Of a DNA stretch of 64,000 bases, positions 11,658-23,484 are shown piece after piece; the stretch's first letter is position 1, and each line of letters opens with the position of its first letter. A program made the translations under genes and the position numbers. Origin of the DNA: Iris pallida. Its lineage: Eukaryota; Streptophyta; Magnoliopsida; Asparagales; Iridaceae. The notes below the pieces were generated by a model, which searched no databases, was not told where the DNA came from, and saw only the letters and a program-made list of their open reading frames with translations. The DNA lies in assembly GCA_029216955.1 (NCBI GenBank), contig JANAVB010015600.1, positions 29,472,778 to 29,536,777 on the forward strand. Direction: 5' to 3'.

Positions 11658-14499
11658 TAATATACCACTCAAAATCAGGTTCGTCCTCGAACCGAAACCA
11701 ACACTTAATCCAAGTGCCTCGCCAGATCGTTTTACGATCTCGTGCTACTGTCGTTGGAATCATACAACTTAGTTTGGATCATACACATATTTTAGGCGTC
11801 CCACCAATATATGTATTTCAGCCAAGCTCAGTTGTAGGATATCGGGACAACTAACAAACTCAACTTAATTCCTCAAGAACCAACTATTCCGTACTCGACT
11901 TGGTCAGATCTTAGAACATAATCCCAGAATTCTACATACAAACATCTTTTGCATATAACTTGATCCAAACCATAACTTCGATCTCATAAGTCTCTCGCTG
12001 ACCATATAACACTCGTATTGCATCGAGTCATTGCGTATCCGATCGCAACAATTCTCTACAATGCCTATTCGCCCAACCGTTTCCTATCCCTCGTATAACT
12101 CAAGTCTTTCACCCAATCATTCATAACATTTAGCCTTAACGACATGGACTATGTCAACATGTCATAAATTCCTTTGCCTACAATCCATACTAAGTCTCGC
12201 ACACAACTATCCCAATACGACCCACATTCTCGAACCGCCTACGCATCGCGTCTGGGGCTACCCCCGCTAGGTAACTTATCCAGACATCATGCTTAATCTC
12301 TCCCGACACAAGAGGTCTACTTGAGTCTACGATGCTCAAAGGCAACAATTTTTCCGACCCAAGGTCTCTTACGATATGCCCATCTCCTATTCTCGACCGA
12401 GTACAATCCTTTACTCACTTTTCGAATCAATCCCGATTAGTTCGTTACGTAACATAGATGGTGTGCTCAACATACATTGCCTAACCGTTCTCTCAATCGG
12501 TCTACGACATAACTCTTAGGGTCATTCTACTATTCGTTGCTCTTGCGCATTGCAGAATTCTTGCAATCGCTTTACCGTATGGCTATGCTAAGCACGTTCC
12601 TCGACGTCTTATTCGATCCTCGACCAACCAAGTCTACTACGTATCCATTCGATCGATCATAAACTCTCTAACCATATCGATCTAGTCGAAGGCTACTCGC
12701 TAACTTTCGAAACACGATACTCACTCGCTTCGACTTATCCTCAACATGCACTACATCATCTTTCATCCTCAATAAAATTTCTTATGCGACTTCTTTAGGG
12801 TCATCCTATATGACTCCAACATTTACTTAATTTGGCGGTCAAGTCTTCTAGGGTCATCTGCCCCGAAACTACGCTCGATAATTGAAGATCATCAACGAGG
12901 GACAGTTACAACGAACCATGCTATATCCTATCATGGGGCCAAATCAATTCCCGACAATTCCTATGGGACTTTACCCAATCCGACATAATTTACTCATCCA
13001 TAATTCATCTACTCCTGCACAACTGATGCGCCGTTGCTACTCGAATCACTCATGCATTACTGTCGACTATCTTTGCTAGTTGTATGACATCTACTCGCCT
13101 CAAATCCGAGTTTACCTATTCGTGATCATAGTCCGACACGTTTCATACTCACCAAAACCATCATTGAACAACTTTCGCATCAAACCACAAGTCAAATCCG
13201 AATTGCCACGCCTTGCAAGTTTGATCATCCCCACTGTATGAATCACCATACCAGCGCTCACGCGGAATGATCGCCCTGATTTGGCGCGACGCATGTGCGA
13301 TGCTGGAGTTGCAATCGCATAAGACAAGAATGTCAACATTGTGGTTATCCTCGAAATAATCTAAACACTTTTGTTTTCTTCCGAGTAACATCCATCGACT
13401 CTCAAACTTTCCGAAGCACCCCTACCGTTATCATCCAAATCGACATCAACTTAACTTGCATCTTATTCATCCAACAACAATGCTCAACAAAATTTTCGTT
13501 CATTCGATCAGAATATCCCCGAGTTATTGCATATCGTCTTTGATATGCCTCAATACCATCGTCGATATGCATAACTTGAACATCTTCCTTTCTCATAAGC
13601 TCGAACCCGTTGCAATCATTGCCATTATCCGAACTTGAATACGAATCAAGTCTCGCACTTATCAAGATTCATTTCGTTGTAATCATCTATCATCTTCACG
13701 ACATAATTTCTATTTCACATATTCATTCTCATATCCCTAACTCGTACTTCGAAACCGTGCTACTGACTCGTCGCGCTAAATAGTTTCGCACCGACTTAAC
13801 TCAATTCCGACCAAGTCAAATATTTCCTCAACGTAACATTCCTTCGCTATGCTCGGCCTATCGTTCGACTTACGCTTACGAGTCCTCATCCGACATATCA
13901 TCCATAGGTACCGACTTCGCACATACTCATTCAACTTAATTCACCGAAGCATACTTGTATCGACTCCTATTGAGTCACTCCCACTCGAGTCTCGGTACTA
14001 CTCCGTTCGTTGCGGACAAACCCATCGTAACAACATAATCGTCTCGACGAAGTCTATCGCAAGTCACCAACCGGCTTAACATAGATATCGCTAAGTGGTA
14101 TCCCATATACCACTCAGGATCGGGCCTATCGTTACTGATACAATACTTCGCTATACTGATCGCATAATTGGTATTGCATATACCACTCGAAATCGAGTCA
14201 TTATTCGACATCACATTCCGCATAGGTCCGACATCTATTCCTCAATCAACTATCCCGTATGGCGATCCTTCCGATCCCAGCTCTAGCGTTCACTCAAGTT
14301 TGACACGCATTCACTCTAACCGTATCTTGGCGATCATATCGATCACACCCACAACATTCGCTTATTCAAAGCTCAACGTGACATTCGGCCAACATACATG
14401 TTTGCCTACTTCGAAACTCGATTCAATGCGGCCAACTTATAAGTTCGCCTACTCAACTCAACTTAGCGACCAACTCGACTCGTTACTATCGCATCCACG

Positions 14500-14960
14500 A
14501 TCTTCCAATCCCGCTCGTTGCAACTCGTGCAACAACTCATTCTCGATACTTAAGGTCACAATCCCGTTCGACATATTGCTATCCATACGCATAGCCATAC
14601 AACACGTATCATACCATATCGACTCGTTGTACTGATGCAACGCACGATCCACGACTTGCTGTACTCCATGCAACCAACAATACATAATCGTTCGCTTAGC
14701 CACGTAAAACGTATCGTCTCACATATCGACCCGGACCCGTTGCACTTCGTGCAACCAACAACACGTGTCCCCTCGCACTTCGTACGACCAACAACACATA
14801 GCTCCTCGTACTTCGTGTGACCGACCACACATATCGTTGTACTTCAAGCAACCAATATCACCATATTCGTTGCACTTCGTACGACCAGCATTCCATAACT
14901 CGTTGCACTTCGTGCAACCAACATCCCATAACTCGTTGCACTTCGTGCAACCAACACTCT
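14500..14960 (-). repeat. Tandem array of about 33 bp with hairpin cores
   Basis: At least seven units spaced about 28-35 bp (starts near 14738, 14773, 14807, 14835, 14868, 14901, 14934), with weaker copies upstream. The core in the best copies is GTTGCAC-TTC-GTGCAAC, a perfect 7-bp inverted repeat around 3 bases. The array begins about 210 bp downstream of the primer-binding site in element orientation, so it lies in the RNA leader. Confidence 0.8.
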
Positions 14961-15169
14961 CCTGATGGCACCCGGAGATAGCGTGATAGTCACGATATAC
15001 TTGTGACAGACGTACGCACTTAATATAGACTTATTGTACGGAACATCCAATGTAGCGTCGAGTAGATCCATGAGCCATGCGGTTGCGGAAACAACTTAGA
15101 GTCAACTGAATTCGATAGCGAAGTAACTGAGGGTCAAAGAGATTCATGCACGGTCTAAAGGATGTAACT

Positions 15170-15181
15170 GCTCTGACACCA
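15170..15181 (-). promoter_or_regulatory. E4 primer-binding site (initiator-Met type)
   Basis: On the minus strand TGGTGTCAGAGC, one base off TGGTATCAGAGC, the common plant primer-binding site complementary to initiator tRNA-Met. It sits 3 bp inside the 5' LTR, which fixes the element orientation. Confidence 0.85.
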
Positions 15182-15184
15182 ACT

Positions 15185-17286
15185 TGTCACGCCCCGATCC
15201 GGGAAATCGCTCGTCCTCGCTAGATTTTACCCGAATCATCGTCCTCGCTGGGGCGTGATGCCGCACGAGCCTGGAATGCGCTCGTGCAAGGCAAGATAAT
15301 AGGTTCACATAGAACTATCTCAATTTGATAACATAAGCAGCGGAAGAAAACCAAAGTATAACATAAGAATCTCTTTTATTAATATTGAACTGAAGGTTAC
15401 AAAGGCTCTGAATAGCCCAACATATATGCCAATTGGCTACAACGCTCATGATCTCTCTAGCTCACAAAGGATTACATTGTTCCATACATTATGCCTCTTT
15501 ATAGCCACCAAGTAGTCTTCGGCCGAACATCTCCATGTCGCAAGTCCGAACGCCTATGCGGTAGCTCCTCTTGAATGCCAAGGACTCCATGCCTCGACAC
15601 GCTCAAGCCAAGCTCCGCCCCGAACCGAGTATACCTGAACCTGCACACAAACTAGTGGGGGATTAGTGCTTTCGTCCTCGCTTCGCACTGATCAAGACCC
15701 GCTCGCACCCAAACCAAGCACTAAATATCTTTAGTGGAACATGCAACTTAATTTGTGACCTTTCTATCTAGCCTTAGGATCGATTTCATAGCAATATTCA
15801 TGCAAAGCAACTTATCATAAATGTGTCCCATATCGTGTTCCTGCAGCAGATACAGTTAGACATAATCTGAAACATAACATAGTGATTCGTGCTCATCTCC
15901 GTCCCATATTGCCTAGCCTGCACGGGTTAGAACTTAACATAGAATCATATCATTCACGCGACAACCAACCATAAACTTAGACCATGCATAAGGGTCGCAG
16001 GCCCTGCGCCTGCACCCAACTCTCATCTCAGTCCACCGGCCCTAACTATATGAAGGTCACGGTGTTTCGCACCGTAATGGATTTGGCATCTCTTATGTGT
16101 AAGCCTACAATCACTTCGATACGGGTTGCTAGCCCAGTATCCGAAGGATCCCAAACTTACGGATATCATAGCTTATCACAGCACTGGACAGTCGCAATCC
16201 ATCCGAATGATGTGCACCATAAATACCACACATAATTCCCTCTTAGGCCGAACGGTCCCGGTGCCCCGGCGTAACCGTCCGAGGGAAGCCGCACCCGTGC
16301 ACGGGCCATCCGAGTCCATTGACCATGCAATACGTGCCATAGCAAACACACATAACATTCCAACCAAATCTTTCGTTGCATAAACATAGTCTCGTTCCAT
16401 AAACGATTTCCCGTACCATAAACATATTCGCATCTCATAAACATAATCCACCATCCGTATGGGAAGCTCCATCGGCGTTATGCCCCAACACATCCATATT
16501 GATGCACGACGCCCAACGGCTTAGTCGTCTCATTTTCATATTCAGCGCGAACCATTCGTAAGTTATTCACATAGCCTAACTCTGTAGTTACTTAGTCCTT
16601 TCTTACATAAGTGCGCGAGGGCACGCTCAGCACCATAATCAATGTTCTACGCCTAGTGTTCAATGTTCTTGGAGCCGTGCACATGATGCACATCTCAATA
16701 TCGTCTTTCAATGTTCTACCATCATTGCCCTACCGCGACTCGTACACTTGATGCACGTCGGTTCAATTGTTCAATGTTTAATGTTCTACCTTAGTGTTCA
16801 ACGCATACTTAGACCTTTCGTCGCCGAGCCATGCTCACTAACTCGATAACATCTTACGCATACAATGATATCTTTTATTAGACGTAAAAGAATAGGGAGA
16901 GAGAGTCAAGAACCCACCCACCATAAGCCGATACGCCTTGTCGTTTTGCCGATTGAAGCGGCTCGCTTCCATAACTCGATTGCATAGCTAACTCTCAGAC
17001 TTAGCCATTCCTTTGAACTACTCGGTTGACTTGGCCTATCGCGCCCATACCACGATCCGTAATCCAGCATAAAGGCATAGCCTGCACACCAGATCAACTA
17101 ACATTAGCACTTGCTCAAACGGAACTTATCCTTTGCATCGATTCGATTCATAGATTCCAACCGACTCAAGGCTTACCTTTGGCCAACGTAACTCTTGTAT
17201 CGATTCGCATCGATACTTCATCGGGTCAACGCAACTCTTCGAGTCAACGACTCATCGTAATGCATTGTGCGGAGCAGGGCATTACA
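15185..17286 (-). repeat. E4 5' LTR
   Basis: TGTCACGCCCCG (left) to GGGCATTACA (right), 2102 bp, nearly identical to 9555-11657. ACTTA follows directly at 17287, and the E3 LTR then resumes. Confidence 0.92.
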
Positions 17287-19200
17287 ACTTACCCTAGAAA
17301 ACTTGGTAGGTAATGGTTGTATAGGCTAGTACCCTACTACCCTAGGAAGTCCGGAGTGGAATTCCTAAGGGAAGGCCACTTGGCGTCGAGTTAGAATGGT
17401 TAAGGGTAAATATTTTAAGGGGTAATCGAGTAAATTCAAAATACGGGGTTCGGGTATTCGGATTGACTTGAAACTTTGGTGACTTGTTAGGTACACCCTA
17501 GAAATGTCATATTTGAACCGATTTTGGCTCGGTTGACCCAGAGTTGACTTTTTACCCAAAAGTCAACCGTGAGTCAACACTTTGTCTAGATTTGACCAAA
17601 TCCAAACTAGAGTTGACCAGTTGACCAAAAGTCAACTATTGGTCAATATTTGACCAGTTTGACCTAGGGTTGACCTAGAGTTGACCAGGGTTGACCAGGA
17701 TTGACCAGTTGACCAAAAGTCAACTGTAGGCCAACTCTTGATCCCGTTTGATTTGCTTTGACTTGTTTTGTCTTACGATGACTGGTATGACCTAGAGTCG
17801 ACTTAGATTGACTTGATATAACTTGGTTTGACCTAGATTGACTTGACAGGACTTAGTGTGACTCAGTGAGACCTAGTTTGACCTAGATTTCATATCATTC
17901 ATTGTGAATCATTCTTAAACTTGTTAAACCTAAATTAACATACAATATCTCATCTTTAGGTTTCTGATTACCACACTGAGCATTGATATACCCTACAGCT
18001 CTGGACAGCAGGCGAGTATATTCTTCGATAGCAGTTACTTGTTTTGATATCTTCTCTACCAGTTCAGTTATAGTGTTTACTTGATTCTCGACACATTAGT
18101 GCACGGACTAGTATTGTCGGATTCCTGTCATGAGATGTCATTCCTGGATTTCTTGGGATACGGGTACTTATTTGGTCTTGATTCTTGTACTTGTATTGAT
18201 GCCGATTCCTGAAGAGGACTTGCTCCCCTCTTAGGGAATCCCGCGTCATGACGTGTTATGTCCGGATTCGTGTACTATTCGAGGATGGGGAATTTTATAG
18301 ATAGTGTGATCAATGCCCACCTTGAGTTACTACTTGTATCATAGCTATACCCTCACCTCACGATGGGTATAGCTTGACCTGTGCTACTACTTGCTCCATA
18401 GCTTGCCATCCCGGCCGGGCCGAGTCCACGTACTTGTAGCCGGTCGGCTGGAAGCCTGATTCTTGACCCATACCGATCACATTATGCTATAATATTCGAG
18501 GCACTTTTATATTTATTACATTAGTTACATGATTTACAGTTCAACTTACTTTTCCTGTATGATTCACCCTGACATGATTTCCAGTTTACATATCCTGTTA
18601 TACTTACATCTTGATATGTTCATCTTGTACTCTATTATGATTGACTGTTAGAGCATTTGTCATTACTATGGAATTTGTTGCCAGCGTTGTACTCGTTCAT
18701 TTTCCTGACAGGATAACGTTATGATATATCCAGATGACATAGATGCAGACTACTCTACCTACTATGGGTATGGTCAGGACGTAGACTACGACCAGTTGAC
18801 ACCCTTGGAGCCAGTGGATGATAGTACTTCTGTCTAGATCTTTTTAGCTAGGTTTGACTGGATTGCGATCCAGCTAACTTTTAGACTGTAGTTTTCTATG
18901 TTATATTTTGAGACCCTGAGATGTTATGCATATATCTGGGCTTGTGTCGGACACTGGACTTATTTCTATTTTCATCTATTATATGTCTTTCCTTCTGAGC
19001 TATCTACCTTAGTTTTATTCTGTGATTGAGACTGTATTGTTATGTCACCTCTACTCGGAGTGTATATACTGTACAGGTACCTTTATACTGTTAGTCGTAG
19101 TATTTACAAACGTTATATACAGCGTTCTACCGTCGATACTGCGACGTAGACTGGACGTACCCATGTGCTCGTGCCCCTCATAAGGGTGCGGGTCGTGACA
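17287..19200 (+). repeat. E3 5' LTR, second part
   Basis: Continues the E3 LTR after E4 and ends GGGTGCGGGTCGTGACA, the same tail as the E1 and E5 LTR ends. With the first part the LTR is 3685 bp, counting the duplicated ACTTA once. A dense TTGACC/TTGACT cluster lies at about 17460-17890. The 3' LTR is cut by E6 before this part, so no second copy is in the window. Confidence 0.85.
17460..17890 (+). promoter_or_regulatory. TTGAC[CT] (W-box-like) cluster in E3 LTR
   Basis: By hand count about 18 TTGACC/TTGACT on the + strand and about five in reverse (GGTCAA/AGTCAA) within about 430 bp. TTGAC[CT] is the binding core of plant WRKY factors. Use as a promoter element is inference. Confidence 0.55.
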
Positions 19201-19208
19201 CGTTTTTG

Positions 19209-19226
19209 TGGTGGCCCATGCAGGTC
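19209..19226 (+). promoter_or_regulatory. Candidate E3 primer-binding site
   Basis: TGGTGGCCCATGCAGGTC starts 8 bp inside the 5' LTR. The same 18 bases stand at the same place in E1 and E5. It begins TGG as a tRNA complement should, but I cannot name the tRNA. Confidence 0.55.
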
Positions 19227-19456
19227 TGTGTCGCAATTAGTACAATCTCGTAATGGTGCTCTACTTAGAGTACTAATTATGAGCCTACAATTAGGACGTA
19301 GGACCTAGGATATGATAGGAGTTTCTCAATCACACCTAGGAAAATTTCTGATCTTTTGATTTTCATGATTACTCTCCTTGTATTAAATTAACTGTTCTTC
19401 TTTAATAAATCTACTCATGTGCCATATTGATCTCTTTGTTTCAATTCGTCTCCAGG

Positions 19457-21271
19457 ATGACGAAGACGCACCCGCAGGCCACTAGATCGAGTAGCTTGCC
19501 CGAGAGATCTGACCAGGCTGAGGAGGAGGTTCACGAGACTGCCCCCAGTGATTCCACTATCCCGGAGACCCCGGCAATTGCACAGAGAGGTCTACTACCT
19601 CCACCCCAGAGGGTTTCGATCATCGTTCCGGAGATGCTACAGCCACCACCTCCGATATCGACGGATACATATCATATGTTTCTTCTCCTTCAGCAGATGA
19701 TGGAGACTTAGCGGGCCCAGGCAGAGGCATCGTAGCGCCAGTCGGAGGCGTCACACCGTCAGATTGAGATGCTGAGGCAGAGCATGGAGAACTTGCATCA
19801 GCTTGGACTGGCAGCAGTGGAGAGAGTGGCACCGGGTACGGTGCAGGGCCCTACTGGCCAGCAGCCGTACCAACAGCAGTCCAGGCCGGGGACAGTATTA
19901 GGCTTTAGGAAGATGAGCTTCAGGGACTTCACGGGCACGAAGGGCATCCTCTATGCAGACGATTGGCTAGAGGATGTACAGCGGAGCATGTAGCTGGCAG
20001 AGCTTCCTAGAGGACTTTGGGTTTCGACCGCAGCCAGCCGATTCTTCGACATCGTGCTGATATGGTACCGTACGGATCCTCGTGCATCGGTGATAGGGCT
20101 AACATGGAAGAACTTTCGGAGGCTCTTCAAGGAGAAGTTCTTCCCGGACGTGGCTCTTACAGCATTGGAGGGCCAGTTCGTAGGTCTAGTGCAGGGGAAC
20201 TCGTCGGTGGACGAGTATGTAGCTGAGTTCTTCCGCCTTAGTAGGTTCGCTCTCGATATGATCCAGGATGAGGGGCAGAAGGCTCGTAAGTTCCGCAGAG
20301 GACTTATTCATGCAGTGCGCACCCGCACCCCGGGTCGCCGTGATGCGACATTCGATCACATATTGATGGACGCACAGATCGCCGAAGAGGACTTCGACCT
20401 CAGACAGAAGAGGAGCGGAGATACTATGGAGGCGAGTTCCAGTGTGGGACCGTCCAAGCGTCCCCATATTCAGCATCAGCAAAGGCCATTTCAGCAGCAG
20501 CCTCTGTTACAGATTCAGCAGGCACCGGCACGTGCCCAGCAGCATCACGGTCAGGGCCAGAGGCAGACCCAGCAGTGTGCTTTCTACGGAAAGATGGGGC
20601 ACAGCAGAGACTTATGCAGGAGGAGGTTAGGCGCTTGCCTATTCTGTGGAGGGACCGACCACCAGCTGAAGGGCTGCCCTGCTTGGACAGCCAAGGGAGG
20701 TCAGGATAGAGTACAGCCGGCTAGAGGACCAGCAGTTCAGCAGAGAGGTCCTCCACTTCAGACCCAGCAGCAGCACTTTGTGCAGCACCAGAAGGGAGTA
20801 CCCGCGGGCAGGGTGTTCACTTTGGCAGCAGAGGAGGAGGTAGAGCCCGTGGGAGATATTGTAGCAGGTCATGTTCTCCTTGATTCTTTTCCTGCTTTTG
20901 CCTTGTTTGATTCTGGGGCTACTCATAGTTTTGTGTCTGTTTCTTTTGCTCTGAGACATAATATTATTGCTGAATATATGGGTAGGACTTCCAAGATTAT
21001 GACCGAGGGAGGCATTATCCTAGTTAATAATATTTGCAAGGGGCGAAGAGTCACCCTGAGAGGCCGGGACTTGAGTGCGTGTCTGCTCGTAATGCCCCTA
21101 CCGAGGTACGATATGGTACTCGGTATGGATTGGTTGAGCATGCACCATGCTAGCATTGATTGTAGAGGAGGCAGAGTTCTTTTTAGGATGCCGGGAGAGC
21201 CAGAGATCGAGTTTGCTCAAGGAGCAGCAGAGCCGGAGGCTAGATTCTGTGGAGCTTTGTTGGCGGGGTAG
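19457..21271 (+). pseudogene. gag: E3 gag-NC-protease, interrupted by stops
   Basis: One reading frame from ATG 19457 (preceded by TCTCCAGG) codes for capsid, nucleocapsid and aspartic protease. In order: a Gln/Pro-rich N-terminus; a capsid core (about 19905-20400) with KMSFRDFTGT and FKEKFFPD; two zinc knuckles (about 20577-20670); and a protease with LFDSGATHSF (active Asp at 20909). Stops at 19709, 19733, 19991 and 21269 break it. The first knuckle has Tyr where the second Cys should be; the second, CLFCGGTDHQLKGC, is intact. It is a dead copy of a Tekay-type gag. Confidence 0.85.
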
Positions 21272-23484
21272 GATTTGCCACATCCGTTGATAGCTGAGTT
21301 CTCGGATGTTTTTTCGAGGAGTTGCCGAGGATGCCGCCAGACAGGGACATTAAGTTCTCTATAGACTTGGTGCCAGGCGCCGAGCCCATTTCACAGCATG
21401 TCTATAGGGTGAACAACAGCGAGTTGATAGAGCTGAAGAAGCAAGTCGACGAGCTGCAGGACAAAGGGTTCATCAGATCCAGTTCTTCGTCCTAGGAAGC
21501 GCCAGTCCTGTTTGTGCCGAAGAAGGACGGTACGTCCCGTATGTGCATTGATTACCGGGCGCTCAACAACCTCACTATCAAGAATATATACCCTTTGTCG
21601 AGGATCGATGACTTGTTCGATCAGCTGAGTGGGGCGAAGGTATTTTCGAAGATAGACTTGAGGTCCGGGTATCACCAGCTGAAGGTGAGGCAGGATAACA
21701 TTCCCAAGACGGCATTTCGGACTCGGTATGGCCAGTACGAGTTTACTGTGATGCCATTTGGGTTGACCAATGCTCCCGCGGTGTTCATGAATTTGATGAA
21801 CAAGGTATTCCATCAGTACCTTGACAAGTTCGTGGTGGTCTTCATAGACGATATCTTGATCTATTCGAAGATGCAGGAGGAGCATGAGGAGCACTTGAGA
21901 GTTGTGTTAGAGACTCTGAGGGGGGAGCAACTCTACGGGAAGCTTTCGAAGTGTGAGTTCTTCTTGGACCAGGTGGAGTTCTTAGGTCATGTTGTGACCG
22001 AGCACGGGATCTCAGTAGACTAGAGGAAGATTTCAGCAGTGGAGTCTTGGTCTACGCCCAGTTCAGTTGCCGAGGTTCGAAGCTTTCTGGGTTTGGCTGG
22101 CTATTACCGGAAGTTCATCCAGGACTTCTCACGGATTGCAGAGCCGATGACTAGACTCACCAGGAAGGACGTGGAGTTCGTCTGGACTATTGAGTGTCAG
22201 GCTGCATTCAATGAGCTGAAGAGGAGGTTGACTTCAGCTCCGATCTTGACTTTGCCATCTGGGCCAGGAGGGTTCTCGATCTACAGCGATGCTTCAGGGA
22301 AGGGCTAAGGTTGTGTTCTTCAGTAGCACGGGAAGGTGATTGCCTATGCATCCAGGCAGTTACGTTCTTATGAGAAAAACTATCCTACTCATGATCTGGA
22401 GTTGGCCGCGGTTATTTTTGCTTTGAAGTTATGGAAGCATTACCTGTACGGAGAGCGAGTTGAGATCTTCACAGATCACAAGAGATTGAAGTACGTGTTC
22501 ACTCAGAAGGAGTTGAACATGCGGCAGAGGCGGCGGTTAGAGCTGATAAAGGACTTCGATATATCACTGCAGTACCATCCGGGAAAGGCCAACTTAGTTG
22601 CAGATGCCTTGAGCAGGTATCCAGTTGCTATGTTCTTGACGACAGATCGTCATCTGTTGGCTGACCTGGATAGTTTGGGTATCGAGGTCATCATTGCGGG
22701 CGTGGAGATCCTGATGTGGGGTTTGCAGATTCAGTCTGAGCTGATGGATAGAGTCAGGTCAGCACAGTATGATGATGTTGCCCTGAGGAGCATCAGGGAG
22801 CAGGTACGGACGAGCTTGCTCGACGATTTCTCTGTGGCCGAAGATGGGTCGTTGTGGCACGGTACGAGGCTGTGCGTTCCGCGTGGAGAGCTTCGGGAGG
22901 AGGTTCTTCAGGAGGCGCATTGCTCTCAGTATTCTATGCATCATGGAGCCAACAAGATGTATAGGGACCTGAGAGAGCACGTATGGTGGTATGGCATGAA
23001 GAGCGAGGTAGCTCAGTTTGTATCTCGTTGCCTTGTGTGTCAGCAGGTGAAGGCCGAGAGACAGAGACCAGGTGGATTGCTATAGCCGCTACCCATTCCC
23101 GAGTGGAAGTGGGAGCACATCACCATGGACTTTGTATCTGGACTTCCACGATCGCCAGGAGGAAAAGACGCAGTTTGGGTCTTCGTTGATAGATTGACTA
23201 AATCGGCCTAATTTTTGCTTTTTAAAGTGGGTTTGTCTACGGAGAGGCTGACTGAGCTGTATGTTCGTCAGATCGTGAGATTGCACAGAGTTCCGATGAG
23301 CATAGTTTCAGATCGGGATAGCCGATTCACTTCCCACTTCTGGAGGAGTTTGCAGGCTAGCTTGGGCACCTCGCTCAAGTTTAGTACTGCTTATCATCCT
23401 CAGACAGACGGGCAGTCGGAGAGGACCATCCCGACTTTGGAGGATATGCTTCGCACATGTGTACTAGATCTCGGGGGTTCTTGG
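21272..23484 (+). pseudogene. pol: E3 pol first part: RT, RNase H, integrase N-terminus
   Basis: A one-base loss near 21310 separates it from the protease frame. RT follows, with [21 protein letters not shown] and an intact FIDD catalytic motif (about 21843); then RNase H with YSDASGKG and [14 protein letters not shown]; then the integrase HHCC finger (about 22918-23050, [13 protein letters not shown]) and the start of the catalytic core. Stops occur at about 21493, 22021, 22306, 22324, 23083 and 23208. E5 cuts the gene inside the core after LDLGGSW; the rest is at 36337-37092. Confidence 0.87.

Larger units (their letters stand above)
11658..15184 (-). other. E4 internal region, non-coding
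   Basis: Reading on the minus strand, it runs from the primer-binding site (right) to an AGGACGAA-type polypurine end (about 11660-11695). Both strands hold only short ORFs without motifs. Parts resemble the E2 internal region. A repeat array with hairpin potential lies near the primer-binding site (14500-14960). Otherwise I see nothing I can name. Confidence 0.8.
9555..17286 (-). mobile_element. E4: complete non-coding LTR retrotransposon (LARD-like)
   Basis: Two LTRs of 2103 and 2102 bp surround 3527 bp of non-coding DNA, 7732 bp in all. The element reads on the minus strand: LTR start TGTAATGCCCTG, end GGGGCGTGACA. A perfect 5-bp target-site duplication ACTTA lies at 9550-9554 and 17287-17291. 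The primer-binding site differs by one base from the initiator-Met type. No ORF exceeds 155 codons and none shows a retroelement motif, so it must use proteins from other elements. Confidence 0.92.

Noticed and set aside
14168..14635. 155-codon ORF in the E4 internal region
   Set aside because: Longest frame in E4 but with no motif and many rare repeats of Ser/Thr/Ile; E2 shows no matching frame.
14738..14960. CRISPR-like spacing of palindromic repeats
   Set aside because: Repeats are contiguous and imperfect, spacers are not distinct, and the setting is a plant retroelement.
20186..20482. Minus-strand ORFs across E3 gag-pol
   Set aside because: Overlap the recognised sense-strand domains and show no motif.
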